The notes: a model not told the origin generated them from the sequence alone. Positions 27,437-37,976 are shown, counted from the first letter of the stretch. The stretch is DNA of 64,000 nucleotides from Coprothermobacteraceae bacterium (GCA_013178255.1 JABLWY010000001.1:800503-864502); one strand, 5' to 3'. Made by a program: numbers and translations.

Positions 27437-28815
27437 AAACCCTTATAGGTATAGAACTGAGCGTAAGTAGCTCACGTTACTACGTAGAGCATCGTACATA
27501 CCCGAATCCAGACACACCGCAGAAGCACATTGTCGTTCTTTCAAGGAACCAACAACTGGGGCGACTAGTAGCTAACGAGTTGGAACAATGCACAGACATG
27601 GACTGTGTGTATGGCGTATCGGATCGTCTCAATGACGAGGGAACTTGGTTGGCCTTAGTGATCAACGCGCGCGACTTAGTAGTAATAAACAACTCCGACA
27701 TGGTCCTGTACCACGAGCAGGCGGGCAAGACAACGTGCTTGACCGATCCTCTGTTTGACTTCACCCATCGATTGACTTGGCAAAGCCAGGAAGATGCAGT
27801 AGTCAGAACAGTCAGCAGGGGAGTGCTTAATCTGGACGATGTGCTGAGAATAGAAGAAAACGGACTTAACCTTGGTAAAGTAGTGGTGCGGTATTTGGAG
27901 GACCTTTATGACGGAGACGAGGAAACACAGAGAGAATCAACTCCTGCCAACGTCGAGCCTTTGAAGTCGCGATGGGTCTTTACCTTGTTAGCTGCGATAA
28001 TTGTGTTGTCGGCCTTGGGATTGATAGCAGGTTATACGCAGGCAAGATGGCGAGACCTTATCACCCGCAACGAGCCCAATAACAACACCCACACTACGAC
28101 AACTGCGACGTCGATTGCATTGCCTTTGGCAAAAACCGTTACCGTAGCCGACCTCGACGGAGTTACAGGTAAGTGGCTCCTAGTGAATCAGGGAAAGTGG
28201 TACGTGTCTGACGGGAAATACTTGTACAGTGAATCAGGTAAGTCCAGTTTGGGCGAAGCAAAGGGCCTATACGCAGGGCGACTTTGGCACATAAATGCTA
28301 CATGGTACCTCGAATACAAGGATGGTATGATTCACCTGTCTTCAACCAGAGGTAATAGGGTAAGTTTGGCTGGAAGCGGCAGGACTGACTTCGATGCGCT
28401 GATCGACTTCACTGCCACATCAAATGGGCAATCTGCGACTGTGTATGTGCTTATGCCCACGGAGGTGCGCGTTTACGAGGGTGTGAACTTCCTATCCCTC
28501 AAGAGGACACTACCATTGCCTCAGGGCTACAAAGCCGTCATGGTTACGAAGCGCCTACCATTTCGGTTCCTCGTAGGGGACGGCCAAGAAGCGAAGCTCA
28601 TGACCATTGAAAACGGGCAGCTCAAGGATCTGGGATCCAGTGATGGTACGATGGCAATGACCGTGGGCACTGAAGTGTATACTATTCAGGGGAATATTAT
28701 CCGTACGCAAGCCAAGGACTACCAACTGCCTTTTGGCGTTGAAAGGATTTCTGCCATTGATGACAGCTTTGTGTTGCTCCAGCAACCGGCGTTGCTGGTG
28801 GAAATAAGAATTTAG
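27433..28815 (+). CDS. Hypothetical single-pass membrane protein; N-domain resembles a degenerate PP2C fold
   Basis: The 460-residue protein is unrecognised. Residues 1-150 form a cytosolic domain whose LVINARDLVVINNSDMVLYH and LTDPLFDF runs recall PP2C phosphatase strands, but the metal-binding Asp motifs (DGMGG, SDG) are absent. A charged linker, one transmembrane helix (FTLLAAIIVLSALGLIAGY, about 182-200) and a Thr/Asn-rich spacer follow. The C-terminal 240 residues look beta-rich with repeating tryptophan/tyrosine strands (KWLLVNQGKWYVSDGKYLY), propeller-like. The start overlaps thrS by ATGA. A receptor-like sensor is a guess. Confidence 0.65.
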   Translation: MKTLIGIELSVSSSRYYVEHRTYPNPDTPQKHIVVLSRNQQLGRLVANELEQCTDMDCVYGVSDRLNDEGTWLALVINARDLVVINNSDMVLYHEQAGKTTCLTDPLFDFTHRLTWQSQEDAVVRTVSRGVLNLDDVLRIEENGLNLGKVVVRYLEDLYDGDEETQRESTPANVEPLKSRWVFTLLAAIIVLSALGLIAGYTQARWRDLITRNEPNNNTHTTTTATSIALPLAKTVTVADLDGVTGKWLLVNQGKWYVSDGKYLYSESGKSSLGEAKGLYAGRLWHINATWYLEYKDGMIHLSSTRGNRVSLAGSGRTDFDALIDFTATSNGQSATVYVLMPTEVRVYEGVNFLSLKRTLPLPQGYKAVMVTKRLPFRFLVGDGQEAKLMTIENGQLKDLGSSDGTMAMTVGTEVYTIQGNIIRTQAKDYQLPFGVERISAIDDSFVLLQQPALLVEIRI

Positions 28816-28829
28816 AGGAGGGGAATCAG

Positions 28830-29213
28830 ATGGTTTTTCCAGAGGAGCTCAGGTATTCTCAGGATCATGAGTGGGTCAAGGTCGTGGAAGGCAACAAGGT
28901 CTTGATTGGTATTACCGATTTCGCGCAAGATGAGTTGGGCGACATAGTTTACGTTAAGTTGCCAGCAGTAGGTCAAGAAATCAAGAAAGACAGCGCTATG
29001 GCTTCGCTTGAGTCAGTGAAGTCAGCCAGTGACGTCTTGGCACCCATAGACGGAAAGGTGATAGAAGTCAATGAGGCACTAAACGGTCAGCCTGAACTTA
29101 TCAACCAAGATCCGTATGGCCAAGGTTGGATAGCTCTGGTAGAAGCGGCTGACATCGATCAGGTTTCCACACTGATGACTGCAGAAGAATACAAGAAGTT
29201 CATTGGCCATTGA
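28830..29213 (+). CDS. gcvH: Glycine cleavage system H protein
   Basis: The lipoyl carrier of the glycine cleavage system. The 127 residues contain the lipoylation site ESVKSASD (Lys near 64) and the GcvH start [11 protein letters not shown] strong SD GAGGAGGGG precedes ATG 28830. No gcvT/gcvP or lipoate genes are nearby, so this copy is isolated; H proteins can also serve as lipoyl relay. Confidence 0.95.
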   Translation: MVFPEELRYSQDHEWVKVVEGNKVLIGITDFAQDELGDIVYVKLPAVGQEIKKDSAMASLESVKSASDVLAPIDGKVIEVNEALNGQPELINQDPYGQGWIALVEAADIDQVSTLMTAEEYKKFIGH

Positions 29214-29232
29214 TGGCCGAGGAGGGAAGGTA

Positions 29233-30597
29233 GTGGATCTTCAAACGATTCAGAAGGAGATACAGAATAAGAAGATATTTGAGCTTAGGCAAATTGCAAG
29301 CAAGCTGGGCATAAAAGGCGTCAAAGAACTGACCAAACAGGAGCTTGTACAAGCAATACTAGATCTAGCCGAGTCAGAGGAGACTGCCAAGGTGGCACCA
29401 GATAGTCCCTCACCAATTGCTGAACACCAAGAATCCGTGTCAACGCAGAAGACCGAGTCAAAACCAGTGGGGCCTGGCGAACAGAGAGGCGCAGGCATAC
29501 TCTATTTTCCAAGCGAAGAACAAAACTACGCACTTCTGAAGACCAAGTTTGGTCCCACAGGCACAGACATCTACATATCGATTTCCCAAGTGCGCAAGTT
29601 TGGGCTCAGGGAAGGAGATTACGTAGAGGGCGTAACCAGACCGCCGCGCGAGAAAGAGAAATACGCAGCACTGCTGAGGATAGAACGGGTCAACGGGCTC
29701 CCAGTAGAGAAGCTCTCAGGCAGGGCACGTTTTGATGAACTTGTCCCCATCTTTCCTCATGAGCGCTTCAACTTGTTCATAAAGCCCGATGATCTGACCA
29801 CTAGGATGGTGGATCTGTTCGCGCCTATTGGCAAGGGGCAGCGTGGCCTTATAGTCGCTCCACCTAAGGCTGGAAAGACCACGATCATGAAGAAGATCGC
29901 TCAAGCAATCACCATGAATCACCCCGAGGTGCACGTCATCGTACTGCTCGTGGATGAGCGCCCAGAGGAAGTCACTGACATGATGCGCTCAGTTCCCAAG
30001 GCCGAAGTCGTATCATCGACATTTGACCTGCCGCCAGAAAACCACGTGCAGGTGGCCCACATAGTCTTGGAGCGGGCCAAAAGGCTGGTGGAGACGGGCA
30101 GGGACGTGGTCATCCTGTTAGACGGTATAACTAGGTTAACCCGTGCGTACAACTTGACCATTCCACCATCTGGAAGAACGCTGTCCGGCGGTCTTGACCC
30201 CGCATCCATTAGGGGCCCAAAACACTTCTTTGGTGCCGCCCGAAAAGTGGAGGGCGGGGGAAGCCTTACGATTCTTGCCACTGCATTGGTGGAGACGGGT
30301 TCGCGCATGGACGAAGTTATCTTCGAGGAGTTCAAGGGCACAGGCAACATGGAATTGGTCTTAGATAGAAAGCTGGCTGAGAGAAGACTGTTCCCGGCCA
30401 TTGACATCAAACGCTCTGGCACCAGACATGAGGAAAAACTCTTCACAGCTGAGGAACTGGAGTCTATCTGGAAGCTTCGTAGAGCACTGGCAAACTTGGA
30501 ACTAGAAAACGCTGTGGAAGAGGTCATTAAGTACTTGTCTAGGACCAAGGATAACAAGGAGTTTTTGGACCAAATAGCAAGGCTACAAATCGTATGA
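29233..30597 (+). CDS. rho: Transcription termination factor Rho
   Basis: A hexameric RNA helicase of 454 residues. An N-terminal Rho_N helical domain ([20 protein letters not shown]), a charged linker, a cold-shock-like RNA domain (GILYFP ... [23 protein letters not shown]) and the RecA-like ATPase with PPKAGKTT near 210 are seen. GTG 29233 is chosen with GGAGG at 29221-29225; the longer frame would overlap gcvH. The stop overlaps thyX by ATGA. Confidence 0.96.
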   Translation: MDLQTIQKEIQNKKIFELRQIASKLGIKGVKELTKQELVQAILDLAESEETAKVAPDSPSPIAEHQESVSTQKTESKPVGPGEQRGAGILYFPSEEQNYALLKTKFGPTGTDIYISISQVRKFGLREGDYVEGVTRPPREKEKYAALLRIERVNGLPVEKLSGRARFDELVPIFPHERFNLFIKPDDLTTRMVDLFAPIGKGQRGLIVAPPKAGKTTIMKKIAQAITMNHPEVHVIVLLVDERPEEVTDMMRSVPKAEVVSSTFDLPPENHVQVAHIVLERAKRLVETGRDVVILLDGITRLTRAYNLTIPPSGRTLSGGLDPASIRGPKHFFGAARKVEGGGSLTILATALVETGSRMDEVIFEEFKGTGNMELVLDRKLAERRLFPAIDIKRSGTRHEEKLFTAEELESIWKLRRALANLELENAVEEVIKYLSRTKDNKEFLDQIARLQIV

Positions 30598-31283
30598 CGC
30601 ACTTGAGGGTCAAACTGATCAGCTATACGCCTGATCCTGAGAGGGTGGTTTGCGCAGCAGCACGCATATGCTACAGTGCCAGAGACCCGTTAGAAGTCTT
30701 TGAGAACATGGGTCCTGAGGAGATAGCTAGGACCATCAGGGTCGTCAAGCAGAAGGGGCATCTAAGCGTGCTCGAACACGCTAACTTCACCTTTGTTATT
30801 GATGGATGCTCTAGAGTGTGCACCCATCAGCTTGTGAGACACCGCATAGCGTCGTATTCCCAGCGGTCACAGCGATACGTTAAGGAAAGCGGAGAGGATT
30901 ATGTGACACCGCAGACTCTGGAGCAGGACGACGAAGCGCTGAAACTTTACAGGGAACACCTTTCACGCAGCTATGAGCTATATACACGGCTTTTGGGCCG
31001 AGGGGTACCCAAGGAAGATGCCAGGTTTGTGCTTCCTCAAAGCACAGCAACCACCATAATGGTAACGATGAATGCCAGGGAATTGCTACACTTCTTTGGG
31101 CTCAGGACGTGCCATAGGGCTCAGTGGGAGATCCGGGACGTAGCTGCAAGAATGCTAGAACAAGTGAAGACGGTGGCTCCCGTGCTGTTCGAAGATGCGG
31201 GGCCCCGCTGCTTGAGTTTGGGTTATTGCCCTGAAGGGTATGAAGAATGTTATCAGGAGGTCTTGAAACGATGGAAGCAGTAG
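30594..31283 (+). CDS. thyX: Flavin-dependent thymidylate synthase
   Basis: ThyX makes dTMP from dUMP using FAD and methylene-THF. The signature [14 protein letters not shown] lies near 82-95, and the protein has 229 residues, as usual. It is coupled to rho by ATGA and overlaps tdk by 13 nt, so salvage and de novo dTMP genes sit together. Firmicutes usually carry rpmE (L31) at this position. Confidence 0.96.
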   Translation: MTHLRVKLISYTPDPERVVCAAARICYSARDPLEVFENMGPEEIARTIRVVKQKGHLSVLEHANFTFVIDGCSRVCTHQLVRHRIASYSQRSQRYVKESGEDYVTPQTLEQDDEALKLYREHLSRSYELYTRLLGRGVPKEDARFVLPQSTATTIMVTMNARELLHFFGLRTCHRAQWEIRDVAARMLEQVKTVAPVLFEDAGPRCLSLGYCPEGYEECYQEVLKRWKQ

Positions 31284-31867
31284 CTCAAGGGGGCTGGTTA
31301 GAAGTCATTACGGGGTGCATGTTTTCGGGTAAAACAGAGGAGCTAGTCAGGCGTCTCAGAAGAGCTGTAATTGCCAAGAAAGCGACCATTGCTTTCAAAC
31401 CCGGTATTGACACACGATACGACGCCATGGCCGTGGTGTCTCATTCTGGATTTAGCTTCAACGCTGTACCGATCGACAATCCCGTGGCTCTACTGAGACG
31501 TATCGAGGATGCCGAAGTAGTGGGCATAGACGAAGCTCAGTTTTTCTCCCCAGAGATTGTGGACGTGGTCAAGGAGCTTACCCGCCGTGGAAAACGTGTT
31601 ATTGTGGCGGGGCTTGACCTAGACTTCAGGGGCGAACCGTTCGGGAGCATGCCCGTCCTGATGGCTTTGGCCGATGAAATCACTAAACTGCACGCGATTT
31701 GCACTGTGTGTGGGAACATAGCCACAAAGACTCAACGTCTAATCGATGGCCGGCCGGCTCGCTACGATGATCCCGTAATATTGGTGGGAGGCCTGGAGTC
31801 TTACGAAGCCCGCTGCAACATCCACCACGAAGTACCTGGGAAGACGCTGAAACTATTCAAGGAGTGA
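31271..31867 (+). CDS. tdk: Thymidine kinase
   Basis: A type II thymidine kinase for dTMP salvage. The P-loop TGCMFSGKT is near 14-22, with DEAQFF following and the lasso-domain zinc site CTVCGN ... CNIHH at the C-terminal side. It has 198 residues. ATG 31271 is preceded by AGGAGG at 31255-31260 with 10-nt spacing. Confidence 0.94.
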   Translation: MEAVAQGGWLEVITGCMFSGKTEELVRRLRRAVIAKKATIAFKPGIDTRYDAMAVVSHSGFSFNAVPIDNPVALLRRIEDAEVVGIDEAQFFSPEIVDVVKELTRRGKRVIVAGLDLDFRGEPFGSMPVLMALADEITKLHAICTVCGNIATKTQRLIDGRPARYDDPVILVGGLESYEARCNIHHEVPGKTLKLFKE

Positions 31868-31874
31868 GACATAC

Positions 31875-32957
31875 GTGGGTCTATTAGACGTAATAGCAGG
31901 TATTGAAAAGAGATACGTTGAACTAAACAAGAGCTTGGAAGACCCTGCCATTGCCTCAGATCCTGACAAAGTCATGACCCTGATGAAGGAAAGAAAGCAA
32001 ATAGAGCCTATTATAGAAGCAGTCAATCAATACAGGAAGATGATTGCTGACTTAGAGTCGGCACGAGAGGTTTTTGAGCAAGCGGAAGATCCAGAACTCA
32101 AGGAAATGGCTTCTGAGGAGATAAGATTCCTTGAAGAGGCCATTCCCATCAAAGAAAAAGAGTTAAAGCTGCTCCTGGTTGAGCCTGACCCAAATGACGA
32201 AAAACCAGTTATTGTGGAGATTAGAGCCGGGGTTGGCGGCGAGGAAGCAGCGCTGTTTGCCGCAGACTTGTTTCGGATGTACAGCCGTTATGCTGAACGC
32301 AAAGGATGGAGGACGGAGATCGTGGAAGCTAGTCCTACAGACTTGGGTGGTTTCAAGGAAATCGCGTTCAGCGTAGAAGGCGATAGGGTATACTCGCGCC
32401 TCAAGTACGAATCCGGAGTCCACCGTGTCCAACGCGTTCCAGAAACTGAGTCTTCGGGCCGCATACACACTTCCACAGCTACGGTTGCTGTAATGCCTGA
32501 GGCAGACGAGGTGGATGTGCAAATCAATGAGGAAGACTTGGAGATAGACACGTTCAGGGCAGGTGGGCACGGCGGGCAAAATGTGCAAAAGAACGAGACA
32601 GCAGTGCGTATAAAGCACAAACCCACTGGCATAGTTGTCACCTGCCAAGACGAACGCTCACAGCTTCAAAACAAGATCAAAGCGCTAAAGTTCCTAAGGG
32701 CAAAGCTGTTCGAGCGCATGCTGGAGGAACAGCAGAAGACTGTTTCTGACTTCAGAAGAAGTCTGATTGGATCAGGGGAACGTGGAGAGAAGATACGCAC
32801 TTACAACTTCATGCAGAATAGGGTGACTGATCACCGCATTAACTTCAGCATTTACTACTTGGACCGTTTCTTAGACGGTGATTTGGACGAGATGATAGAC
32901 GCCTTGCAGACTGCTGATAGGGAGAGTCGCTTAAAGGAAATGGATGCGAGCATCTGA
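31875..32957 (+). CDS. prfA: Peptide chain release factor 1
   Basis: RF1 reads UAA/UAG and triggers peptide release. The codon-recognition motif PxT is in [14 protein letters not shown], and the catalytic GGQ is in [13 protein letters not shown] (near 233). At 360 residues it is full length. GTG 31875 has AAGGAG about 10 nt upstream. It overlaps its own modifying enzyme gene prmC by 14 nt. Confidence 0.97.
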   Translation: MGLLDVIAGIEKRYVELNKSLEDPAIASDPDKVMTLMKERKQIEPIIEAVNQYRKMIADLESAREVFEQAEDPELKEMASEEIRFLEEAIPIKEKELKLLLVEPDPNDEKPVIVEIRAGVGGEEAALFAADLFRMYSRYAERKGWRTEIVEASPTDLGGFKEIAFSVEGDRVYSRLKYESGVHRVQRVPETESSGRIHTSTATVAVMPEADEVDVQINEEDLEIDTFRAGGHGGQNVQKNETAVRIKHKPTGIVVTCQDERSQLQNKIKALKFLRAKLFERMLEEQQKTVSDFRRSLIGSGERGEKIRTYNFMQNRVTDHRINFSIYYLDRFLDGDLDEMIDALQTADRESRLKEMDASI

Positions 32958-33738
32958 GTTGTTGGCCCTTCTAGAAGGGGCTTCAGGTGGACGGTACACA
33001 CACACAACCCTGGTAAATTTGGTGCAGAAGTCTTTTGGAATCTCAAAGGCCGCGGTTTATGCAGACGTTGAGGTAAGCGTATCGGAAAACGCGCTGTCGA
33101 GGATTCTCCACCTGGTCAGATGGGGAACGCCCTTTGCGTACATAACTGGCGAGGAAACATTCTACGGAAGAGACTTTTATGTGTTGCCTGGTGTATTCAT
33201 ACCTCGCAACGAAACAGAAATACTTGTTGAGGAGGCTTGCAAAGGGCACTTTCGAAGCGTCTTGGAATTTGGGTGCGGCAGTGGCGCTGTTTTGGTATCG
33301 CTTTTGCTTGACAACGATGAAGCCACAGGTGTGGGCGTTGAGGTCAGTTACGCAGCTCGCATCTGCACCATGGCTAATGCAGTCAAGCATGGCGTCAGCG
33401 ACAGACTAACCCTGTTGGAAGACCTGCCATCCAACGGCAGTTTTGACCTAATAGTCTCAAATCCGCCATACGTGGGAGTAAAGGAATTAATGCACGTAGA
33501 CAGAAGTGTACTTCTGTTTGAGCCGCTGCAGGCGCTCTTCGCCGTCGACCCTATGGACCCGTACCTGAGACTGATGGACTATGCTACTGACCATTTGGCA
33601 GCTGATGGTCGCATAGTCTTCGAACTAAACCCTGGCGTGGCTCAGCGACTTCGCGTAGCTGCCAACGATCAAGGCTTCAGGCTTGAGACTGTTAAAGATC
33701 TGCAAGGCAACGATCGGGTGGCTGTGCTGCACCGCTAG
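32944..33738 (+). CDS. prmC: Release factor glutamine methyltransferase PrmC
   Basis: PrmC N5-methylates the Gln of the GGQ motif in release factors. The 264-residue protein has an N-terminal helical domain, the SAM motif [10 protein letters not shown], and the active-site motif SNPPYVG near 171. The start lies inside the prfA tail. It ends the plus-strand run and overlaps the convergent permease stop by 4 nt. Confidence 0.93.
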   Translation: MRASELLALLEGASGGRYTHTTLVNLVQKSFGISKAAVYADVEVSVSENALSRILHLVRWGTPFAYITGEETFYGRDFYVLPGVFIPRNETEILVEEACKGHFRSVLEFGCGSGAVLVSLLLDNDEATGVGVEVSYAARICTMANAVKHGVSDRLTLLEDLPSNGSFDLIVSNPPYVGVKELMHVDRSVLLFEPLQALFAVDPMDPYLRLMDYATDHLAADGRIVFELNPGVAQRLRVAANDQGFRLETVKDLQGNDRVAVLHR

Positions 33739-34925
33739 CGACCGCGCCCTCGCGTAGCAACATCAAATACGACTGCGGCTGCCAACACTACGCCAAGTAT
33801 GATATACTGCAGCGAAATGTCGACGCCAAGGAGGTTCATTCCGTTTGTAAGGGTACTCATGACAAACGCTCCAACTAATGAGTTGACAACGTTGCCAACA
33901 CCGCCAGCGGCCGACACTCCACCTATGTAGGCGCCCGCGATAGCGTATAGCTCGAAAAGCTGCCCTGCGGTTGTCGTAGCCGACTGCAACCTCGACGCAA
34001 ACAGGATGCCAGACAGGGCTGACAGCAAACCCATGGAAGCGAATACGATGAGGGTTATCTTCTTCACACTTACACCGCTAAGTTCGGCTGCCTCAGGGTT
34101 TCCACCCACCGCGTAGATGTGCCGGCCCAATACAGTCCTCGTAGTCACAAAGTGATAGATGAGGGTGATTGCTAGGACGATGACCAGCGTCCAGGATATG
34201 CCTCGATGGGCTGCCAGCTTGACTGTCAAGAACATCAGGAAGAAAGAGACGAAAGACAGCTCAAGGATAAAAACGTCCAACGGCAGTACGTCAAAACCCC
34301 GCGCTTTGTCTCGACTTCTAGCCCTTACTGCCGAGAATATGATCCAAAGTGCTCCGACGACACCCAGGAGCAGAGTCAGCTTGTGATATCCTGGCAGGAA
34401 TCCCTGCAAACCTGGTATGTCAGGTATGAACCCGTTTCCGATAGCATTGAAGGCCGCATTGTTTATGATTATGGTGCCCGTGCCCCTAGTTGCCAATAGT
34501 AACGCGCCCCTGTAGGCCAACCAACCAGCTAACGTGGCAACGAAGGCTGGGATACCTAGGAATGCCACCATGGAGCCATTTAACAATCCGGCCAAAGTTC
34601 CCAACACCAAGACTACGAAAATGGCAGACAAGGCCGAAAAACCATGAAACTTCATAAGTATGGCAGCTACAGCACCAAGGAAGCCCGACAGGAAACCTAT
34701 GGAAAGGTCTATGTGGCGAATCACAATAACTAGAGTTACCCCTATGGACAAAACACCCAAATAGCCCGTCTGATTGATCAAATTGGAAATGTTAACAGGG
34801 GAGAGAAAATCGCCTCCTGACATAGCGGCAAATACACCCATGATAAAGAGCAAGGCCAAGAACATGGCGTAATCACGAATGTGTTCCTTTAGAAAAGCCC
34901 GAAGATGGCTCCAGAACGAACTCAT
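33735..34925 (-). CDS. Sugar ABC transporter permease (XylH/GguB type)
   Basis: A polytopic inner-membrane permease of 396 residues with about ten hydrophobic segments. The EAA-like loop HIYAVGGNPEAAELSGVSVKK and the segment IRHIDLSIGFLSGF match monosaccharide permeases of the RbsC/XylH class. ATG 34925 is chosen because GGAGGTG lies 5 nt upstream; TTG 34946 would sit further inside the ATPase gene. It is third in the binding protein-ATPase-permease operon. Confidence 0.92.
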   Translation of the reverse strand: MSSFWSHLRAFLKEHIRDYAMFLALLFIMGVFAAMSGGDFLSPVNISNLINQTGYLGVLSIGVTLVIVIRHIDLSIGFLSGFLGAVAAILMKFHGFSALSAIFVVLVLGTLAGLLNGSMVAFLGIPAFVATLAGWLAYRGALLLATRGTGTIIINNAAFNAIGNGFIPDIPGLQGFLPGYHKLTLLLGVVGALWIIFSAVRARSRDKARGFDVLPLDVFILELSFVSFFLMFLTVKLAAHRGISWTLVIVLAITLIYHFVTTRTVLGRHIYAVGGNPEAAELSGVSVKKITLIVFASMGLLSALSGILFASRLQSATTTAGQLFELYAIAGAYIGGVSAAGGVGNVVNSLVGAFVMSTLTNGMNLLGVDISLQYIILGVVLAAAVVFDVATRGRGR

Positions 34926-34938
34926 AGCCGCACCTCCG

Positions 34939-36462
34939 TCAGTCAATGGCTAAAGCCATTATTTTTTCCTGGGTCGCTTCAGCCGCACTGAGTTCCCCAG
35001 TGATCCTGCCTCTTCCCATCACGTAAATGCGGTCGCTCAAACCCAAGATTTCAGGAAGTTCTGAAGAAATGAGCAGTATGGCTTTCCCTTCCCTGGCAAG
35101 TTCACGGATCAGGCCATATATCTCGTACTTGGCGCCTACATCTATGCCGCGGGTAGGTTCATCCATTATTAGCACATCAGGCACGGCAAAAAGGCCTCTC
35201 GCCACAAGGACTTTTTGCTGAGTTCCGCCACTAAGTGTGGAAACCCTGACCTTTGCGTGCCTCGCCTTTATGTTAAGCCTGGTGATGAAGCTGTTGGTGA
35301 CCTGAAGCTCCTTGTGGTCATCGACAACCAAACCGGACGTTACGCCCTCGAGGTTCGAAAGTGTGGTGTTTTGAGCTATGGTTTGGATGAGTATTAACCC
35401 TCGCTCCTTTCTATCCTCAGTCAGGTAAAACACACCTTGGCGTATAGCATCTTCAGGGGAGGCGAACTTAGTCGGTTTCCCGTTTACTAGTACTTGCCCT
35501 GACACAATATAACCGTAAGGGTTTCCAAATATGCTTAATGCCAATTCCGTGCGACCGGCGCCTACGAGGCCAAATAGCCCCACAACTTCACCTTTTCTCA
35601 CCTTTATGTTTATGTCTCGAGCTAGGTATCGCCCCGTTCTAGGGTGCACAGCACTCCAGCCCCTCAGCTCAAGCCCAATCTCTTCTGAGGGAACAGAGAG
35701 GCGAGGGGGATACAAGTCCTTGATCTCACGGCCCACCATGTGCCTTATGATCTCGGCCTCAGTAACGTCCTGGACGCTTCGGTCGAAATAGGCCACCGTT
35801 CTACCGTCGCGCAGGACGGTTATTGAATCTGCCACTTGCAAAACTTCCCTTAAGCGGTGGCTAATCAAAATTATGGTCATGCCCTGCTTCTTAAGGTCTA
35901 GCAATAACTTGAGCAAATTACTGCTTTCCTCCTCACTAAGGGCAGAGGTAGGCTCATCAAGGATGAGCACTCGCGGGTTTCTGCTTAATGCCTTGGTTAT
36001 CTCTACCAACTGTTGAAGACTTACGCTAAGCTCTTTGACTCTTGACGTTGGACTTATGGATTCGCCTTTTACCAAACTTAGCAATCTCTCAGTCTCTGCT
36101 ATTTCGCCAGCCACGTCCACCGTAAGGCCCTTACGCAGCTCGTGTCCTAAGAATACGTTTTCAAAAACCGTCATTTCTGGCACTAAGGAAAGCTCTTGGT
36201 AGATAATGGCTATGCCCGCCCTTTCACTGTCTTCAATGCTGTGAAAGACAACAGGGCGACCCTCGATCCTGATTTCTCCTTCGTACTCCCCAGCGGGGTA
36301 CACCCCGCTCAGGATCTTCATCAACGTGCTCTTTCCCGCGCCATTCTCTCCGACTAGACAATGGATCTCATTTTTCTTAACCCGAAAATTGACATCGAAG
36401 AGAACCTGCACGCCTGAGAAAGCCTTGTTAAGGTTGACTACTTCCACGAGCGGGGTGTCCAC
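34939..36462 (-). CDS. Sugar ABC transporter ATP-binding protein (two ABC domains, XylG/GguA type)
   Basis: A 507-residue fused ATPase. Domain 1 has Walker A GENGAGKST, a degenerate signature (ELSVSLQQ) and ILDEPTSAL. Domain 2 has a degenerate P-loop (GLVGAGRTEL), the signature LSGGTQQK and IMDEPTRGID. This asymmetry is typical of CUT2 sugar transporters. GTG 36462 is favoured over GTG 36471 because GAGGTGAT directly precedes it. Confidence 0.93.
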   Translation of the reverse strand: MDTPLVEVVNLNKAFSGVQVLFDVNFRVKKNEIHCLVGENGAGKSTLMKILSGVYPAGEYEGEIRIEGRPVVFHSIEDSERAGIAIIYQELSLVPEMTVFENVFLGHELRKGLTVDVAGEIAETERLLSLVKGESISPTSRVKELSVSLQQLVEITKALSRNPRVLILDEPTSALSEEESSNLLKLLLDLKKQGMTIILISHRLREVLQVADSITVLRDGRTVAYFDRSVQDVTEAEIIRHMVGREIKDLYPPRLSVPSEEIGLELRGWSAVHPRTGRYLARDINIKVRKGEVVGLFGLVGAGRTELALSIFGNPYGYIVSGQVLVNGKPTKFASPEDAIRQGVFYLTEDRKERGLILIQTIAQNTTLSNLEGVTSGLVVDDHKELQVTNSFITRLNIKARHAKVRVSTLSGGTQQKVLVARGLFAVPDVLIMDEPTRGIDVGAKYEIYGLIRELAREGKAILLISSELPEILGLSDRIYVMGRGRITGELSAAEATQEKIMALAID

Positions 36463-36478
36463 GCTAATCACCTCACAC

Positions 36479-37591
36479 TTATTTAGGCCATGTGAAATCG
36501 CTTTCGTTGTAGTAGCCCGACTTAATTAGAGTATCTTTTACGTTATCCTTATCGACCACGACTACGGGCGTTGGCTTGGCAGGTACTTCTTTCACACCGT
36601 TGTTGTAGGTCTTGGTATATTCAGGAGTCTTGCCATCAATGTACAGGAGTGCTACGTTGATAGCGTCTTTCACCAGTTCACGTACGTCCTTCCAAACTGT
36701 CATTGACTGCTTACCATCGATGATGTACTGCACTGAAGCCTTCTCAGCATCTTGGCCAGTGATCACGTAGCTCTTGATGGCCGGATCGGCCGCAAAAGTA
36801 TCTGCGATAGCCCTTGCAGTTCCATCATTGGGTGCGAGGATGAATACGTTGCCCTTCATAGAGGCAGGGGCTACCGCCAAATTCGCTTCTGCCAGATTCT
36901 TAGCCGAGTTGAAGTCCCAGTTAGTTGTGATTTGTCCAATGATCTGGCTCATTTCGTCACGCGTCAAGTTGAGTTTGTTCTGGAGTGCCTTGGCCTTGTC
37001 AGAGTTGGCAATAACGAAGGTGCCGTCTGCAATTTTTGGCTGAAGCACTCGCCAAGCACCTTCGAAGAACAAGAAGGAGTTGTTGTCAGACAGTGCACCT
37101 GCATACAGGTATAACGGGTTCCCCTTCCCTTGAGCCCGGTCCACCAGATACTGGCCCTGCTTCTGTCCCACCTCGATGCTATCAAAGGTCACGTAGTAAT
37201 CAACATTCTTGGTACCCAAGATCAACCTGTCGTAGGACACAACCTTTACACCTGCAGCAGCGGCGGCATCAGCAGCGGCGGCGGCCGCACTAGCGTCGTG
37301 AGGGCATAGGATCAGCACTTTGATGCCTTTCGAGATCAAGCTCTCTACGTTGGCCTTTTCTTTGGCCGGATCCCCTTGGCTGAACAGTATCTCAGCTTTG
37401 TATGGAGTGTCCTTGAGAGCGTCGTTAAATCGCGTCTCATCTTGGATCCATCTTGGTTCGTCTTTCGTTGGTAGCACGATACCTACATAGAGCTTCTTCT
37501 CTGCAGTCTTCGGAGCGCATCCTGTCACCACAACCGCTGTGGCGAGCAACAACACGAGGACCACAGCAACCAAGCTACGCCTGTGATTCAT
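36479..37591 (-). CDS. Sugar ABC transporter substrate-binding lipoprotein (XylF/ChvE-like)
   Basis: A secreted lipoprotein of 370 residues. The signal peptide ends in a lipobox (VVVTGC, Cys near 25). A type 1 periplasmic-binding fold follows (VGIVLPTKDEPRWIQDE, VVSYDRLI, VITGQDAE), most like the D-xylose/ChvE group. A run rich in alanine (about 103-116) is a local oddity. The SD GAGGAGG precedes the ATG. It is the first and probably most expressed gene of the operon. The substrate is not certain; xylose or another aldose is likely. Confidence 0.92.
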   Translation of the reverse strand: MNHRRSLVAVVLVLLLATAVVVTGCAPKTAEKKLYVGIVLPTKDEPRWIQDETRFNDALKDTPYKAEILFSQGDPAKEKANVESLISKGIKVLILCPHDASAAAAAADAAAAAGVKVVSYDRLILGTKNVDYYVTFDSIEVGQKQGQYLVDRAQGKGNPLYLYAGALSDNNSFLFFEGAWRVLQPKIADGTFVIANSDKAKALQNKLNLTRDEMSQIIGQITTNWDFNSAKNLAEANLAVAPASMKGNVFILAPNDGTARAIADTFAADPAIKSYVITGQDAEKASVQYIIDGKQSMTVWKDVRELVKDAINVALLYIDGKTPEYTKTYNNGVKEVPAKPTPVVVVDKDNVKDTLIKSGYYNESDFTWPK

Positions 37592-37614
37592 ATTTACACC
37601 TCCTCTAAGAATGA

Positions 37615-37645
37615 ATTATAGTACCACACTACCTTCATTCGTCAA
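37615..37645 (-). promoter_or_regulatory. Promoter of the sugar ABC operon
   Basis: On the minus strand TTGACG (37645-37640), a 19-nt spacer and TATAAT (37620-37615) precede the binding-protein gene by 23 nt. The spacer is 2 nt longer than ideal. Confidence 0.6.
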
Positions 37646-37738
37646 TATGAAACTCATAATTGCTAAATGTCAGAGCCTATTAAAGACCTAGCTACAACCG
37701 CTAAACCTTGTTCATATGAGTGCTCGCTGGCGTCTCAC

Positions 37739-37767
37739 TTGTCAAAGAGTTTTGAGAATGGTAAAAT
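37739..37767 (+). promoter_or_regulatory. Promoter of the rubredoxin gene
   Basis: TTGTCA (37739-37744), a 17-nt spacer and TAAAAT (37762-37767), with TG at the extended position. It ends 28 nt before the start codon. Confidence 0.75.
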
Positions 37768-37795
37768 AGGTGCCAACAGGGAAGGGGGTATTGAG

Positions 37796-37954
37796 ATGAA
37801 GTATGTGTGCCAAGTATGCGGTTACATCTATGACCCCGAGGTCGGAGATCCAGATTCCAATGTAGCACCTGGAACGCCTTTTGAGAACATCCCAGACGAT
37901 TGGGTATGCCCCGTCTGCGGAGCCTCGAAGGACATGTTCGCACCGGTCAGCTAA
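37796..37954 (+). CDS. Rubredoxin
   Basis: A 52-residue Fe(Cys)4 electron carrier with the two knuckles [14 protein letters not shown] and [11 protein letters not shown]. It serves anaerobes in electron transfer and often in peroxide or superoxide detoxification. ATG 37796 has GGAAGGGGG upstream; the longer open frame is non-coding. It is monocistronic, between its own promoter and terminator. Confidence 0.97.
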   Translation: MKYVCQVCGYIYDPEVGDPDSNVAPGTPFENIPDDWVCPVCGASKDMFAPVS

Positions 37955-37976
37955 GAGACTTGAACAACCGGTAATT

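Noticed and set aside
33735-37591. Mobile element or horizontally acquired island around the sugar importer
   Set aside because: No transposase, integrase, direct repeats or composition change is visible here or anywhere else in the window.
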